From Parafrankia elaeagni (GTDB lineage Bacteria > Actinomycetota > Actinomycetes > Frankiales > Frankiaceae): 64,000 nt of DNA. Position numbers and translations under genes: made by a program. The stretch lies in NCBI RefSeq assembly GCF_000374165.1, contig NZ_KB893717.1, forward strand, positions 263,046 to 327,045, in the 5' to 3' direction. Shown one piece after another: positions 47,017 to 55,748 of this stretch. The notes beneath the pieces are model-generated. The model was not told the DNA's origin, did not search any database, and saw only the letters and a list, made by a program, of their open reading frames with translations. The number at the start of each line of letters is the position of its first letter. Position 1 is the first letter of the stretch.

Positions 47017-47366
47017 CGGTAACCGACCCGGCGGACCGTCTCGATGCTGTCCCGGTGCTGCCGGCCGAGTTTGCGCCGCAGCCGGGTGATCATGACATCG
47101 ACCGTGCGGGGCGCGGAGGCGCCCATGGAGCCGGGGTCCTGCCCCCACACCTCCCTGAGCAGCTGCTCGCGACTGTGGACTCGTCCCGGGTGGCGCACGA
47201 GGTAGTCGAGGACCTCGAACTCCAGGTAGGTCAGGTCGATCGGCTGGCCGTCGACGAGGACCTGCCAGGCCAGCCGGTCGACGTCCAGGGTGCTGTCTGC
47301 AGGTGTTCTCTCGACGAAGCCGGCGTGGGCTGCCACGGTCGCCTCCAGGCGGATCAGGGCGGGCAC
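46965..47366 (-). CDS. receiverless OmpR-type winged-helix protein
   Basis: 133 residues. Residues about 30-125 match the OmpR/PhoB DNA-binding domain: FEVLDYLVRHPGRVHSREQL, REVWGQDPG, RTVDVMITRLRRKLG, ETVRRVGYRYRP. There is no phosphorylation (receiver) domain; the start is about 30 residues of unrelated sequence. It may be regulated by partners or by concentration. The final 52 nt overlap the 3' end of thpR on the other strand. A GTG at 47366 is used. Confidence 0.87.
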   Translation of the reverse strand: MPALIRLEATVAAHAGFVERTPADSTLDVDRLAWQVLVDGQPIDLTYLEFEVLDYLVRHPGRVHSREQLLREVWGQDPGSMGASAPRTVDVMITRLRRKLGRQHRDSIETVRRVGYRYRPADEPRRSHSPSMP

Positions 47367-47392
47367 TGCGGATGCGGATGTCGGGGCACTCG

Positions 47393-47464
47393 GCTGTCGA
47401 GGGCGCGGTGGCTGTCGAGGGCGCGGTGGTTGTCGAGGGCGCGGTGGTTGTCGAGGGCGCTGTC
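47393..47464. repeat. 18-nt tandem repeat, four copies
   Basis: Units GCTGTCGAGGGCGCGGTG (twice), GTTGTCGAGGGCGCGGTG and a final variant, upstream of the winged-helix gene and downstream of the cupin gene. Both are on the minus strand, so it may lie in a promoter or leader. Confidence 0.9.
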
Positions 47465-47481
47465 GGGGTCGCGGCGGCGGT

Positions 47482-48015
47482 CTACGGGCAGCCGGTGACG
47501 TCGTCGCTGGTCGTCCGGACGGATCCGGTCCAGCGCAGGTCCGGCAGGTTGACGACGATCGCGTCCTGGGTGCTCCGGGCGATCACCACGAGCGCCTCGT
47601 TGTCGGGGTCCGGGTTCTCCTCGCGGTGCGGCACCCACGGCGGGACGAAGATGTAGTCACCCGGAGTGGTCCGGATGCGGATCTCCCGCGGCGGGCCGCC
47701 GTCCGCACCGTCGGCGATGTCCTCCGGGAAGACGAACTCGGGACTGCCGCTCACCACGTAGATCGCGGTCTCGGACTCGCCGTGGTGATGGTTGGCCGAG
47801 GCGGTCGCCGGCGCCACGTGTGTCTGCCCCATCCAGAGCTTCGAGGACCCGACCGTCCGTGCGCTGACCGCCGCCAGCCGGCGCATGCCCGAGGTCTGGG
47901 CGGTCTCGGCGTCGAGAGCCCAGGGCGCCACGTGGTGCAGGCGCCGGTGGAAGGCGTCGATGTCGGCCGGGGAGGGGACGAGGTCCTCCGCTGTGCTGAC
48001 GTGCAGTTCGCTCAC
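47482..48015 (-). CDS. cupin-domain protein preceded by a cysteine-type leader peptide
   Basis: 177 residues. A double-stranded beta-helix is indicated by the metal-binding motif NHHHGESETAIYVVSG and the second cupin motif PGDYIFVPPWVPHREENPD. Cupins of this type bind iron or other metals and may be dioxygenases, isomerases or binding proteins. The leader peptide 280 nt upstream suggests expression linked to sulfur or cysteine state, so a role in sulfur metabolism is possible. GTG at 48015. Substrate unknown. Confidence 0.85.
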   Translation of the reverse strand: MSELHVSTAEDLVPSPADIDAFHRRLHHVAPWALDAETAQTSGMRRLAAVSARTVGSSKLWMGQTHVAPATASANHHHGESETAIYVVSGSPEFVFPEDIADGADGGPPREIRIRTTPGDYIFVPPWVPHREENPDPDNEALVVIARSTQDAIVVNLPDLRWTGSVRTTSDDVTGCP

Positions 48016-48294
48016 GGGTCGGCTCCGCGCTCGGGTCGGTCGGGAACGTTCCGCGGCGGTGGTGCCGCAGCCGGAGTGTGGCGTGGATCCGGGCCGGGAC
48101 CGCCGCGCCCGCTGTCGCCCTGGCCCACTCCTGCCCGAGGCTTCTGCCGCCGAAGGGCGGGGACCCGCGGTGGCGGGAGCCGGTGCCGCAGGCGCTGGGA
48201 TGCTGCAGGCGCTGGGATGCTGCGGTGCTGCGGCTGCACGGGGCCGGGCTGAGCGGGGCCGGTGAGCCGGGCGGGTAGCGCGCCGCCGGCGCGG

Positions 48295-48375
48295 TCAGAA
48301 GGCCGGACAGGCCGCGGAGGCAACCCTCAGCAGGTCGATATGGCCCCGCGTGACGAGGTATGCCGGCTTCAACAC
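48295..48375 (-). CDS. cysteine-type leader peptide (attenuation)
   Basis: A 26-residue open frame ending RGHIDLLRVASAACPAF. The RxHxDLxRVxSAxC pattern is that of actinobacterial leader peptides found upstream of sulfur and sulfonate genes, where slow decoding at Cys can control the downstream message. The start is uncertain: GTG at 48375 is used, TTG at 48372 is next, and no ribosome-binding site is obvious. The nearest gene downstream on this strand is the cupin. Confidence 0.6.
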   Translation of the reverse strand: MLKPAYLVTRGHIDLLRVASAACPAF

Positions 48376-48989
48376 GGGACCAACGGAAACACGCCTGACG
48401 ATCCCGTGCCAACCAAACCGTTGTGTGATCTGACTCACTTTATCACCTCTTGACTGAACAAAGGCCCGCTCCGCACAGTTCTGGACGTGGCCGCTCACCT
48501 ACTTCCCAGCAGTCGGGAGCTGCCGTCTCCTCGCTCGTTGTTCGCCTCCCGCCCGCTGCTCACGCGTCGGCGGTGCGTCGACTACGGCCGTGCCACCCGC
48601 AGTCGCTGTAGTCGCTGCAGCCGCTGACGGAGCTTTCTGAAGCGGGCCGGGTCGAGAGTCCGGGCCGCGGGTCCCGTCACGCGTTCCTGTCTGTTCCGCG
48701 TTTCCCCGCCTGTTCCGTCCGCCCGTGCCGCCACCGCCCACTGCCCGCACGTCCCGCGCGCCCACCGTCCGCGCCTCCGCTGAGTCGCGCCTCCGTCTGC
48801 TCCGTCCGTCCCGCCGTTCCTGACAGTGGCCTGCCGGCCTGCGCCGGCCTGCCGTCGGGCCATGTCCCGGGACGTCGGATGCGGCGGGGCCGGTGGGTGT
48901 GCGGCGGCCCGGCGCGGTCGGTCGGTGGCACGCCGCGGCCCGGAACGGGACACCCGCCATGGCTCGTGGCCGCATCCGCGGCCAGACCA

Positions 48990-49018
48990 GGTCGGACGCC
49001 GTGACGCGACGTCCGACC
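48990..49018. promoter_or_regulatory. hairpin just before the FMN-reductase start
   Basis: GGTCGGACG (48990-48998) pairs with CGTCCGACC (49010-49018). It ends about 7 nt before the ribosome-binding site GGAAGG and could affect translation or mark an operator. Confidence 0.5.
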
Positions 49019-49035
49019 AGACTGGAAGGCCATCC

Positions 49036-49842
49036 ATGACCCAGTCATCACCGCTCGCGCTGATCTCGTCCGCGTCCGTGCCCGTGCCCGTGCCCGTGTC
49101 CCGCGTGCCCTCGCCCGGCGCCCTGCCAGAGCCGGGCGAGCTGCCACGCCTGGTGGTGATCAGCGGCAACCCGAGGCCGGGGTCGCGGACCCTGGGCGTC
49201 GCGCGGGACCTCGCCGAGCGCATCGCGGACGATCTCCCCGTGGTCGGCATCGAGATCATCGACCTCGCGCCGCTGGCCCGCCGGCTGTTCGACAACGACA
49301 GCCAGGTCGCCGCGGCGGCCCGCACCACGGCCGCCGCAGACCTGCTGATCGTCGCCTCCCCGGTCTACAAGGGCAGCTACACCGGCCTGCTCAAGGTCTT
49401 CCTCGACCTGTTGCCGGGCGGGGCGCTGCGCGGCGTCACCGCTGTGCCGCTGGTGGTGTCGGCGGCGCCGGACCACTCCTTCGCCGGCGATCTCTACCTG
49501 CGCCCCGTGCTCGTCGAGCTCGGCGCCACAGTGCCCGCGCGATCCTTCGCGGTGGTCGAGGACCAGCTCCTCGACCTGGACATCGTCGTCGACTCCTGGG
49601 TGGTCTCCCACGGCGACGTCCTGCGGGCCGGCGTCCTCGGGAACGCGGGTGCCCGCCAGCGCGCAGGCGCCGCTCCCCGCGGCCTCGGCGCGGTGGGCCC
49701 GACGGACCACTTCCCGTGCGTCGCGACTGAGCACATCACTCACGCGGTGGCGGACGCCGTCGTGCCAGCCGGGCAGCGGTCCGCCGCGCCCGGCGGGCCG
49801 CGGACCATCCTGCGTACGGACCTGGCGGAGGCGGCACTGTGA
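49036..49842 (+). CDS. NADPH-dependent FMN reductase (SsuE-like)
   Basis: 268 residues. The flavodoxin-like fold shows VVISGNPRPGSRT (phosphate loop) and ADLLIVASPVYKGSYTGLLK (flavin site), typical of the NADPH-dependent FMN reductase family, which includes SsuE. It supplies reduced FMN to oxygenases, often for sulfonate breakdown. A Val/Pro-rich start and a C-terminal extension beyond the usual 190 residues are unusual. The ATG at 49036 has GGAAGG 7 nt upstream, and the gene overlaps the next one by GTGA. Confidence 0.9.
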   Translation: MTQSSPLALISSASVPVPVPVSRVPSPGALPEPGELPRLVVISGNPRPGSRTLGVARDLAERIADDLPVVGIEIIDLAPLARRLFDNDSQVAAAARTTAAADLLIVASPVYKGSYTGLLKVFLDLLPGGALRGVTAVPLVVSAAPDHSFAGDLYLRPVLVELGATVPARSFAVVEDQLLDLDIVVDSWVVSHGDVLRAGVLGNAGARQRAGAAPRGLGAVGPTDHFPCVATEHITHAVADAVVPAGQRSAAPGGPRTILRTDLAEAAL

Positions 49843-50465
49843 CTCTCGACACCCTCGGGGTGGAGGCCTTCGACGCGTGCGGTGCGGCAGTGGCCGACCG
49901 GCGCGGTGCGGCAGTGGTCGTTGACCGGCGAGAAACGGCGGCGGCGGACATCCGGAGCGCGGCGGTGGTCGAGCCGGCCGCCCTGCGGCGAGCGTTCCGC
50001 CGGCATGCCGCGGGGGTCACCGTCGTGACGATGGCCGGACCGCGGGGACCGGTCGGCTTCACCGCGACGTCCGTCGCCTCGCTGTCGGCGGATCCGCCGC
50101 TGCTGTCGCTGTCCCTGTCGGTGACCTCGTCGTGCGCGCCGGCTCTGCTGGCGGCGCCGGGCCTGGTGGTCCACCTGTTGTCCGATGGTCAGGAGGGGCT
50201 GGCTGCCCGCTTCGCCACCTCGGGTATCGACAGGTTCGCCGAGCCGACCCGCTGGCGACCGCTGCCCACCGGCGAGCCGCTGCTTGTCGACGCGTCGGTG
50301 TGGCTTCGGACGCGGATCCTCTCCCGGCTGAGTGCCGGAGACCACCACCTGGTGATCGCCGAGGTCGTCGAGACGCGGGTCGAGCCGGACGCGGATGTTC
50401 CCTCGGCGCCTCTCGTCTACCACAACGGCAGTTACGGGACGGTGACGCCTCGCGTTCCCGGCTGA
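49839..50465 (+). CDS. flavin reductase-like (FMN-binding split barrel) protein
   Basis: 208 residues. After an Ala-rich N-terminal extension of about 45 residues comes the split-barrel flavin reductase domain: FRRHAAGVTVVTM, GFTATSVASLSADPPLLSLS and the C-terminal HHLVIAEV...PLVYHNGSYGTV. Such proteins reduce FMN or FAD for a partner monooxygenase. The GTG overlaps the stop of the upstream FMN reductase gene. Two flavin-reducing proteins in one operon, without the monooxygenase, implies that the partner is elsewhere. Confidence 0.9.
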   Translation: MTLDTLGVEAFDACGAAVADRRGAAVVVDRRETAAADIRSAAVVEPAALRRAFRRHAAGVTVVTMAGPRGPVGFTATSVASLSADPPLLSLSLSVTSSCAPALLAAPGLVVHLLSDGQEGLAARFATSGIDRFAEPTRWRPLPTGEPLLVDASVWLRTRILSRLSAGDHHLVIAEVVETRVEPDADVPSAPLVYHNGSYGTVTPRVPG

Positions 50466-50542
50466 CAGCCGTCGCCCGCCGGATCCCGCCTTCGAGCCGC
50501 CCGGGCCCGGCTGAACACTGCCATGGTCCGCGGTATTTTCGA

Positions 50543-50571
50543 CTTAACCCGTCGAGAAGTGCGGGTATATT
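50543..50571 (+). promoter_or_regulatory. candidate promoter of the sulfotransferase gene
   Basis: TATATT (50566-50571) lies 13 nt before the ATG, with TTAACC (50544-50549) 16 nt upstream as a possible -35. The region is notably AT-richer than its surroundings. Confidence 0.45.
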
Positions 50572-50583
50572 CTTGGCTTCTGT

Positions 50584-51513
50584 ATGACCGTTGGTCGGGA
50601 GGAGGGGCCGGCAGTGGCGCTGCCCGACTTCGTCGTGGTCGGAGCTCCCGATGCCGGCACGCGGATACTCCACACGGCTCTCGCCCGTCATCCCGGGCTG
50701 GCGATGTCGGAGCCGGCCGAACCCGGCTTCTTCCTCGCCCCCGGAGAACGGCCGCCGCATCCGGGCGGTGCGGAACCCGATGTGCCGGTCTGGTGCCGGG
50801 CGGACTACGAGGCGCTCTTCCCCAACAGCGGCCTGCGGCCCCGGGGCGAGAGCACCCCGTACTACCTGGCGGACTTCCCAGCCCAGCGGCGCATGCACGA
50901 GCTGCTGCCCTACCTGCGCATGGTCGTCGTCCTCCGTGACCCGGTCGAGCGCGCCTACGCGAACTGGCTGGCGCAGCGCAGCGCCGGCCTCGAACAGCTG
51001 CCGACCCTGGCGGCGGCGCTGGAGGCCGAGGAGGCGCGCCGCGCCGCGGGGTGGAAGCGCCGGTGGCGGTACGCCGAGCACGGCCGGTACGGCAGCCAGC
51101 TACGGCGCCTCCACACCCTGTTCCCGCCCGGTCAGGTGCTGCTTGTGCGCTACCGGGACCTTGTCGCCAGGCCGGCGGTCGCGCTGCGTGACATCTGCGC
51201 CTTCGTCCGCGCGGCCGACCCGGCGTCCACCGGCGCGAGCCTGGCCGCTCCGGGCTGCACGTTCGTCCCGGCGGTGCTCGGGCCCGACGGCGTCCGGGCG
51301 CGCGAGGTGCGCTCGGAGGACGCCGACCCCCTGGCGCCGGCGCTGGCCGTGCTGCACCGGCGCCTGGACCCGGGGCCGCCGCTCCCACCCGGTCTGCGCG
51401 AGCAGGTCCTCGACCGCTTTGCCGACGACATCATGCTGCTCGCCGAGGTCACGAGGCAGTCGTACGACGAGTGGCTCGACCGCGGGGACCTTCCGCTCGG
51501 CACCAGCAGCTGA
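50584..51513 (+). CDS. sulfotransferase-domain protein
   Basis: 309 residues. The PAPS phosphate-binding loop is VVVGAPDAGTRILHTAL, a variant of the usual GAPKSGTTWL in which Asp replaces the common Lys, and the 3'-phosphate site is VVLRDPVERAYANW. It should move a sulfuryl group from PAPS to a carbohydrate or other acceptor. The acceptor is not predictable. The position after flavin reductases and near a cysteine leader adds to a sulfur-linked neighbourhood. Confidence 0.86.
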   Translation: MTVGREEGPAVALPDFVVVGAPDAGTRILHTALARHPGLAMSEPAEPGFFLAPGERPPHPGGAEPDVPVWCRADYEALFPNSGLRPRGESTPYYLADFPAQRRMHELLPYLRMVVVLRDPVERAYANWLAQRSAGLEQLPTLAAALEAEEARRAAGWKRRWRYAEHGRYGSQLRRLHTLFPPGQVLLVRYRDLVARPAVALRDICAFVRAADPASTGASLAAPGCTFVPAVLGPDGVRAREVRSEDADPLAPALAVLHRRLDPGPPLPPGLREQVLDRFADDIMLLAEVTRQSYDEWLDRGDLPLGTSS

Positions 51514-51591
51514 CCGGCCGCCGAACCCGCCCGCCGAACCCACTCGTTGATCCCGCCCGTCGGGACCGCGGGCGCGGTAGCGTCGCCGGTG

Positions 51592-51867
51592 ATGAGCACA
51601 CCCCTGCCGGACGCGGCCGGCCCGCGCCTCGAGGAGCTGCGCCCACTGCCGTATGACGGCGTCCGCTCGGTCGCCGTCGGCACCGTGGTGTGGCTGGTCG
51701 CCCTGCTGGTGATGCTGCCCTTCACCGACGACCTGCGCGCGGACGGCCGGCTCTGGTGGATCGCGACGGCAGCGGTCGGCTTCGGGCTCGGGCTGCTGGG
51801 TCTGTGGGTGGTGGTGCGCCGCCGCCGGCGCCTGCGCGCGGCCGGCGAGCCGCCCGGCGCCGCCTGA
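51592..51867 (+). CDS. DUF2530 small membrane protein
   Basis: 91 residues. LRPLPYDGVRSVAVGT then two membrane segments (about 27-43 and 55-76) and a basic RRRRRLRAAGEP tail are the pattern of DUF2530, a small actinobacterial membrane family of unknown function. ATG at 51592. Confidence 0.88.
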   Translation: MSTPLPDAAGPRLEELRPLPYDGVRSVAVGTVVWLVALLVMLPFTDDLRADGRLWWIATAAVGFGLGLLGLWVVVRRRRRLRAAGEPPGAA

Positions 51868-51895
51868 TCCCCTGATCCCCGGCTGATCCCGGGCT

Positions 51896-51953
51896 GCTGC
51901 CGTTGCCGACCACCGCTGCCGTTGCCGACTACCGCTGCCGTTGCCGACTACCG
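51896..51953. repeat. 19-nt tandem repeat, three copies
   Basis: TGCCGTTGCCGACCACCGC, followed by TGCCGTTGCCGACTACCGC and a last copy ending in A. It lies between the convergent DUF2530 and large ATPase genes. Confidence 0.9.
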
Positions 51954-51961
51954 ATGTCTCG

Positions 51962-54900
51962 TCAACGGTCGTCGAGGTCGTCCTCGGCCTGGCGCAGCTG
52001 GGCGCCGTCGGGGTCGCGCAGGGCCGCGGCGAGGCCGTGCCGCCGTTCCCACTGGCCCGCCTGCCAGGCCAGCGCCCGGGCGAGCGCGTCCGTGCCGGCC
52101 TGGGCATCGACATGGATCTCGCCACCGATGCCGCCGACCACCCGCCAGGACACCCGGGTTCGTTGCCCGCCAGGGCTGCTGATCCACAGCTGCGGGTGCA
52201 CGCGGTAGGTCGCCGTCAGCGGCCTGGCGGCGCCGGGGACGGCTGCCAGATCCGTGTCGATGTCGATGTCGGTGTCGGACGCGCCGGCGGAGCCGTCCGC
52301 GGCGGTCTGGTCGAGCACGGCCTGCTGGTCGAGCACGACCCGGCTCGCGGCGACCATCACCGTCCGGGTCACCGGGGCGCCGTCGAGCACGCGGAACCCG
52401 TCCAGCTCGGACGCCAGCCGCAGCCCGAGCACATGCGCGGCCTCGGCGGCCCGGTCCAGCGGGATCCGCAGGATCGGGTGGTCCGCGCCGAACGCGGCCA
52501 GCAGGTCGGGGGCATCGATCACCGCGACCTCGCCGGAACGGAACACCCCGATGGGAGTGCGCACGGTCAGCGGCGGGTCCAGCAGCGGGCCCGACCCCCC
52601 CGGTTCGGCCCCCAGCAGCCCGGCGGCGCTGACCGCCGCGATGTAGAGGGTCCGCGCCGCGGGCCAGCCGATCTCGCGGTCGGCATCGCCCAGCCGGTCG
52701 AGGAGGTCGACCACGGCCTCCGGGTCGGTGAGGACGTCATCCAGGGCCAGGCGACAGCCGAGCCGGCGCAGGAACTCCTCGTCCACTCCGGGCAACGGCG
52801 CAGCCGGCGCGAACAGCCCGGTGAGGAGAGGGTCCGCGCCAGGCAGGACCAGTTCCCCCGGCGGGAGCCAGGTATCCGAACCGTCGCCTGTCGGGAGCAG
52901 GACGTGCCGTGCCAGCCACCAGCGGGTGTAGGACGGCTCGGGGCCGAGCACGACCCTCCGCAGCGGCGGGCGCGCCAGTTCGGCGAGTGCGTCGGGCCAG
53001 GCATCGGGGTCGACGAGCTCGAGGTCACGGACGGCCGCGAACCGCCCGAGAACCAGCGGCGCGCCCGGAACGACTGGCACACCCTGGAGCGTCGGAGCCC
53101 CTGGGCCGCCCGTGGCCCGTTCGGAGGACTCGTAGACCTCCTCCACCCAGGTGTCGCTGTCATCCAGCTCGAGCAGGACAGGCTCGTCGGGGTCGAGGGT
53201 GACATCCTTCGCGCGGAGCACGCCGAACGTACGCAGGACGCCGACGGCTTCCAGGACCTCGCCCGGCCAGGCCTCGCCGTAGCGGGGGGCGAGCGTCCCG
53301 AACGGGGCGTCGTCGGCCAGCAGCAGGTCGAGCTGCCCGTCCGCGACGACCAGCTCGGCGGCCGGAGCGAAACCACCACCCAGTTCGGGGAGCAGCAGTC
53401 CGGACAGCCACGACGGGACACGCACCCGCCCGGGCCCGAAGCCTTCCGTCTCCACGCCGGGGCCGCCCGGCTCCTCCCCGTCCCCGTCGCCAGCGCCAGC
53501 GCCAGCGCCAGCGCCGTCGCCGTCGCCGTCATGGCCGCCCGCCGCGAGAGCGCCGCGGACCAGCGCCAGCACGCCGTCGGCCAGCGCGTGGAGCTCGTCG
53601 GGATCGTCGTCGGGATCCGAACGGGTGACGGCCTCCCGCACCGCGGGGTCCCGCAGGACCCCGGCCGGGGTGCCGTCCGCCGAACCCAGGGTGCGTAGCG
53701 CGTCGCGCGCTGCATCCGTGCAGGCATCGGGATGGACGACGCGCAACGGCAGGCCCGAGCGGGCGAGGGCGACGACGTCCAGCTCGGGGGTGGGAAGCAG
53801 CGCGCCGCGTGGCCCGGTCACCATCCGGCTGGGGGGTGTCGTCGTCGCGTCCGGCGAGGCCTCCCCGCTCCCCGGTCCCGGGGTGACCCGGCCGGGGCCG
53901 GTGCCGGCCGGGCCGGGCTCCCCGAAGGCCGAGGCACGCCTGAGATCGTCGAGGTCGGGCACGTCCACCACCGGGATGGGCAGTGCGCCGAGCGCGTCCC
54001 GATCCGGTGCGGTGAGCAGCAGCGGGTACAGGCCCGCCCACCATGACGGCGCCCGGTGCACGCCGCGGAGCACCTCCACGACCCCGCTGGTGTCCAGGCG
54101 CCGGACGCCGAGCAGGTCGAGCGCCGGTCGCCGCCGGCGGACCGCGAACTCGGCCGGCAGCAGGCCGTCGACGACGATCCCCTCGTCATCGCCGGCTCCG
54201 TCCTCGTGGCCCGCTCCGTCGTCATCGCCGGCGCTGTCGTCCCGGGCGCTGTCGTCCCGGGCGGCGGCGGCCCCGGCGGCGGCCGGGACGTCGGCGCCGG
54301 TGCGCAGCAGGGCGGTGACGGTGTCGGTGGCGGGTCCCAGATCCAGGACGACGCAGTCCCGGCCCATCCGGCCACCGGGCAGGAACGGGGCCTCCGGCAG
54401 GAGCGCGAGCAGGCGGTCACGGAGCCGGCCGTCCACCTCGCCGCGCGGCAGACCGGTGGGGACGAGATCCAGAACCGCGAGCGGGTCCGGGCCGGGGTGG
54501 TCCGAACCGGCGGTGCCGAGATGGACCGCGAGCGCGGCCACGGCCGCGGCGAGGCGGTCCGTGAGCCAGTCCCGCAGCGGGCCGGGGACGGTGTGCCGGC
54601 GAGAGGGGTCCAGCGGCAGATCGACGCTGATCAGCGCGGGGATGCCGACCGCCTCGTCGGTGGGCTGGGGGGCGCGGACGACCTGTGGGGCGCCGGCGGG
54701 CCAGCCGCCGTCCGGAACCATCGCCCGGGCCGTGTACCCCGTGCGCCCCCGCTCCTCGACAGGGCGGTCCGCGAGCAGCTCGGCGGGGATGCCACCGCGG
54801 AGCACGCACCCACGCCACCGCGTGCCGTCCACGGTGGCTACCTCGAGGTCGGATCCGTCCGGGCCCGGACGGGTTGGTTCCCAGGCGCAGCGGTGGACGC

Positions 54901-55639
54901 GGGTGGCGCCGTCCATCTCGATGACGATCTCCTCGAGGCCACGCAGGACCAGTGGGAGAGTGGGATCGAAGGCGGCGATCAGGGCGCGGGCTGTCGCGCG
55001 CGCGGCCTCGTCCCGCAGCGGCAGCCGGACCACGGTGTCGTACCCGGCGGGTCCGTCCGGTACGTCGATGAGATCGGCGGCCTCGGCGACTTCGGTGAGG
55101 TCGAAGGGCAGACGCAGCACGGGCACCGCCCCCGCCCGCCGGTCGAGCTCCCCGTGCAGCGCGGTCGCGTCCGTTCCGCGGACCAGATCGGCGGTGCGGC
55201 TTCGTGACCAGCCGACGCCCCGCCAGACGTCCGGGCCACCGTCGATCCGGGTGGATCTGGACAGGATCGACGGAGTGTCCGTCACCGCGAGCACGGCGGC
55301 GAAGCCGGCACCGAACCGCCCGACGGCCTCGACGTCGCGCTTGGCCGAGGCGCGCAGAGTCGACAGCGCCTCCACCCCGGCCGCGGTCAGCGGCGCGCCG
55401 GTGTTCGCCACCTCCAGCAGCCCGGAGCTCAGCCTGACGCGGACCCTGGCGGGCATCCCGGCGGCGGTGGCCGCGTCGACCGCGTTCTGGATGAGCTCGA
55501 CCAGCAGGCGGTCCCGGTAGGCGCCGAGGGCGGCGTCCTCCTCGGCGTTCGCATCCTCCCGGAAGCGGCTGGGGGACGCGGTCCATGCCTCGAGGACGCG
55601 TGCGCGCAGCGTCGCGGTGCCGAACGGGATCACAACCAC
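51962..55639 (-). CDS. giant sacsin/Hsp90-like ATP-binding protein
   Basis: 1,225 residues. The N-terminal 200 are a GHKL ATPase of the sacsin/Hsp90 type: LLVELIQNAVDAA (N box), EVANTGAPLT and GRFGAGFAAVL. The usual catalytic Asp-Gly motif is changed to Asn-Thr-Gly. The rest is a large domain seen in actinobacteria, with low-complexity acidic Gly/Ala/Asp runs near residues 435-460, 585-600 and 705-725. It is a candidate chaperone or nucleic-acid/protein-remodelling factor. GTG at 55639. It is divergent from the sterol-carrier-type gene, and this pair is commonly found beside purF in actinobacteria (memory, not checked). Confidence 0.85.
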   Translation of the reverse strand: MVVIPFGTATLRARVLEAWTASPSRFREDANAEEDAALGAYRDRLLVELIQNAVDAATAAGMPARVRVRLSSGLLEVANTGAPLTAAGVEALSTLRASAKRDVEAVGRFGAGFAAVLAVTDTPSILSRSTRIDGGPDVWRGVGWSRSRTADLVRGTDATALHGELDRRAGAVPVLRLPFDLTEVAEAADLIDVPDGPAGYDTVVRLPLRDEAARATARALIAAFDPTLPLVLRGLEEIVIEMDGATRVHRCAWEPTRPGPDGSDLEVATVDGTRWRGCVLRGGIPAELLADRPVEERGRTGYTARAMVPDGGWPAGAPQVVRAPQPTDEAVGIPALISVDLPLDPSRRHTVPGPLRDWLTDRLAAAVAALAVHLGTAGSDHPGPDPLAVLDLVPTGLPRGEVDGRLRDRLLALLPEAPFLPGGRMGRDCVVLDLGPATDTVTALLRTGADVPAAAGAAAARDDSARDDSAGDDDGAGHEDGAGDDEGIVVDGLLPAEFAVRRRRPALDLLGVRRLDTSGVVEVLRGVHRAPSWWAGLYPLLLTAPDRDALGALPIPVVDVPDLDDLRRASAFGEPGPAGTGPGRVTPGPGSGEASPDATTTPPSRMVTGPRGALLPTPELDVVALARSGLPLRVVHPDACTDAARDALRTLGSADGTPAGVLRDPAVREAVTRSDPDDDPDELHALADGVLALVRGALAAGGHDGDGDGAGAGAGAGDGDGEEPGGPGVETEGFGPGRVRVPSWLSGLLLPELGGGFAPAAELVVADGQLDLLLADDAPFGTLAPRYGEAWPGEVLEAVGVLRTFGVLRAKDVTLDPDEPVLLELDDSDTWVEEVYESSERATGGPGAPTLQGVPVVPGAPLVLGRFAAVRDLELVDPDAWPDALAELARPPLRRVVLGPEPSYTRWWLARHVLLPTGDGSDTWLPPGELVLPGADPLLTGLFAPAAPLPGVDEEFLRRLGCRLALDDVLTDPEAVVDLLDRLGDADREIGWPAARTLYIAAVSAAGLLGAEPGGSGPLLDPPLTVRTPIGVFRSGEVAVIDAPDLLAAFGADHPILRIPLDRAAEAAHVLGLRLASELDGFRVLDGAPVTRTVMVAASRVVLDQQAVLDQTAADGSAGASDTDIDIDTDLAAVPGAARPLTATYRVHPQLWISSPGGQRTRVSWRVVGGIGGEIHVDAQAGTDALARALAWQAGQWERRHGLAAALRDPDGAQLRQAEDDLDDR

Positions 55640-55748
55640 GGGCCCATCCTGGTCTGTGGCCGGCGGGCCGCGCCGGGAGGGGTGCCTACCATCGGCGCCG
55701 GGCAGGCGAGCGCCGGCAGGCGGCATGAACGCGGGGAGGGGTGGTCCG

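Larger units (their letters stand above)
48016..49035. other. long region holding the leader peptide and two promoter regions
   Basis: About 1,000 nt between the cupin (minus) and FMN-reductase (plus) genes. It contains the leader peptide at 48295-48375, short GGATGCTGC-type repeats near 48197-48230, and a hairpin before the FMN-reductase start. Other open frames have no recognisable content. Confidence 0.5.
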
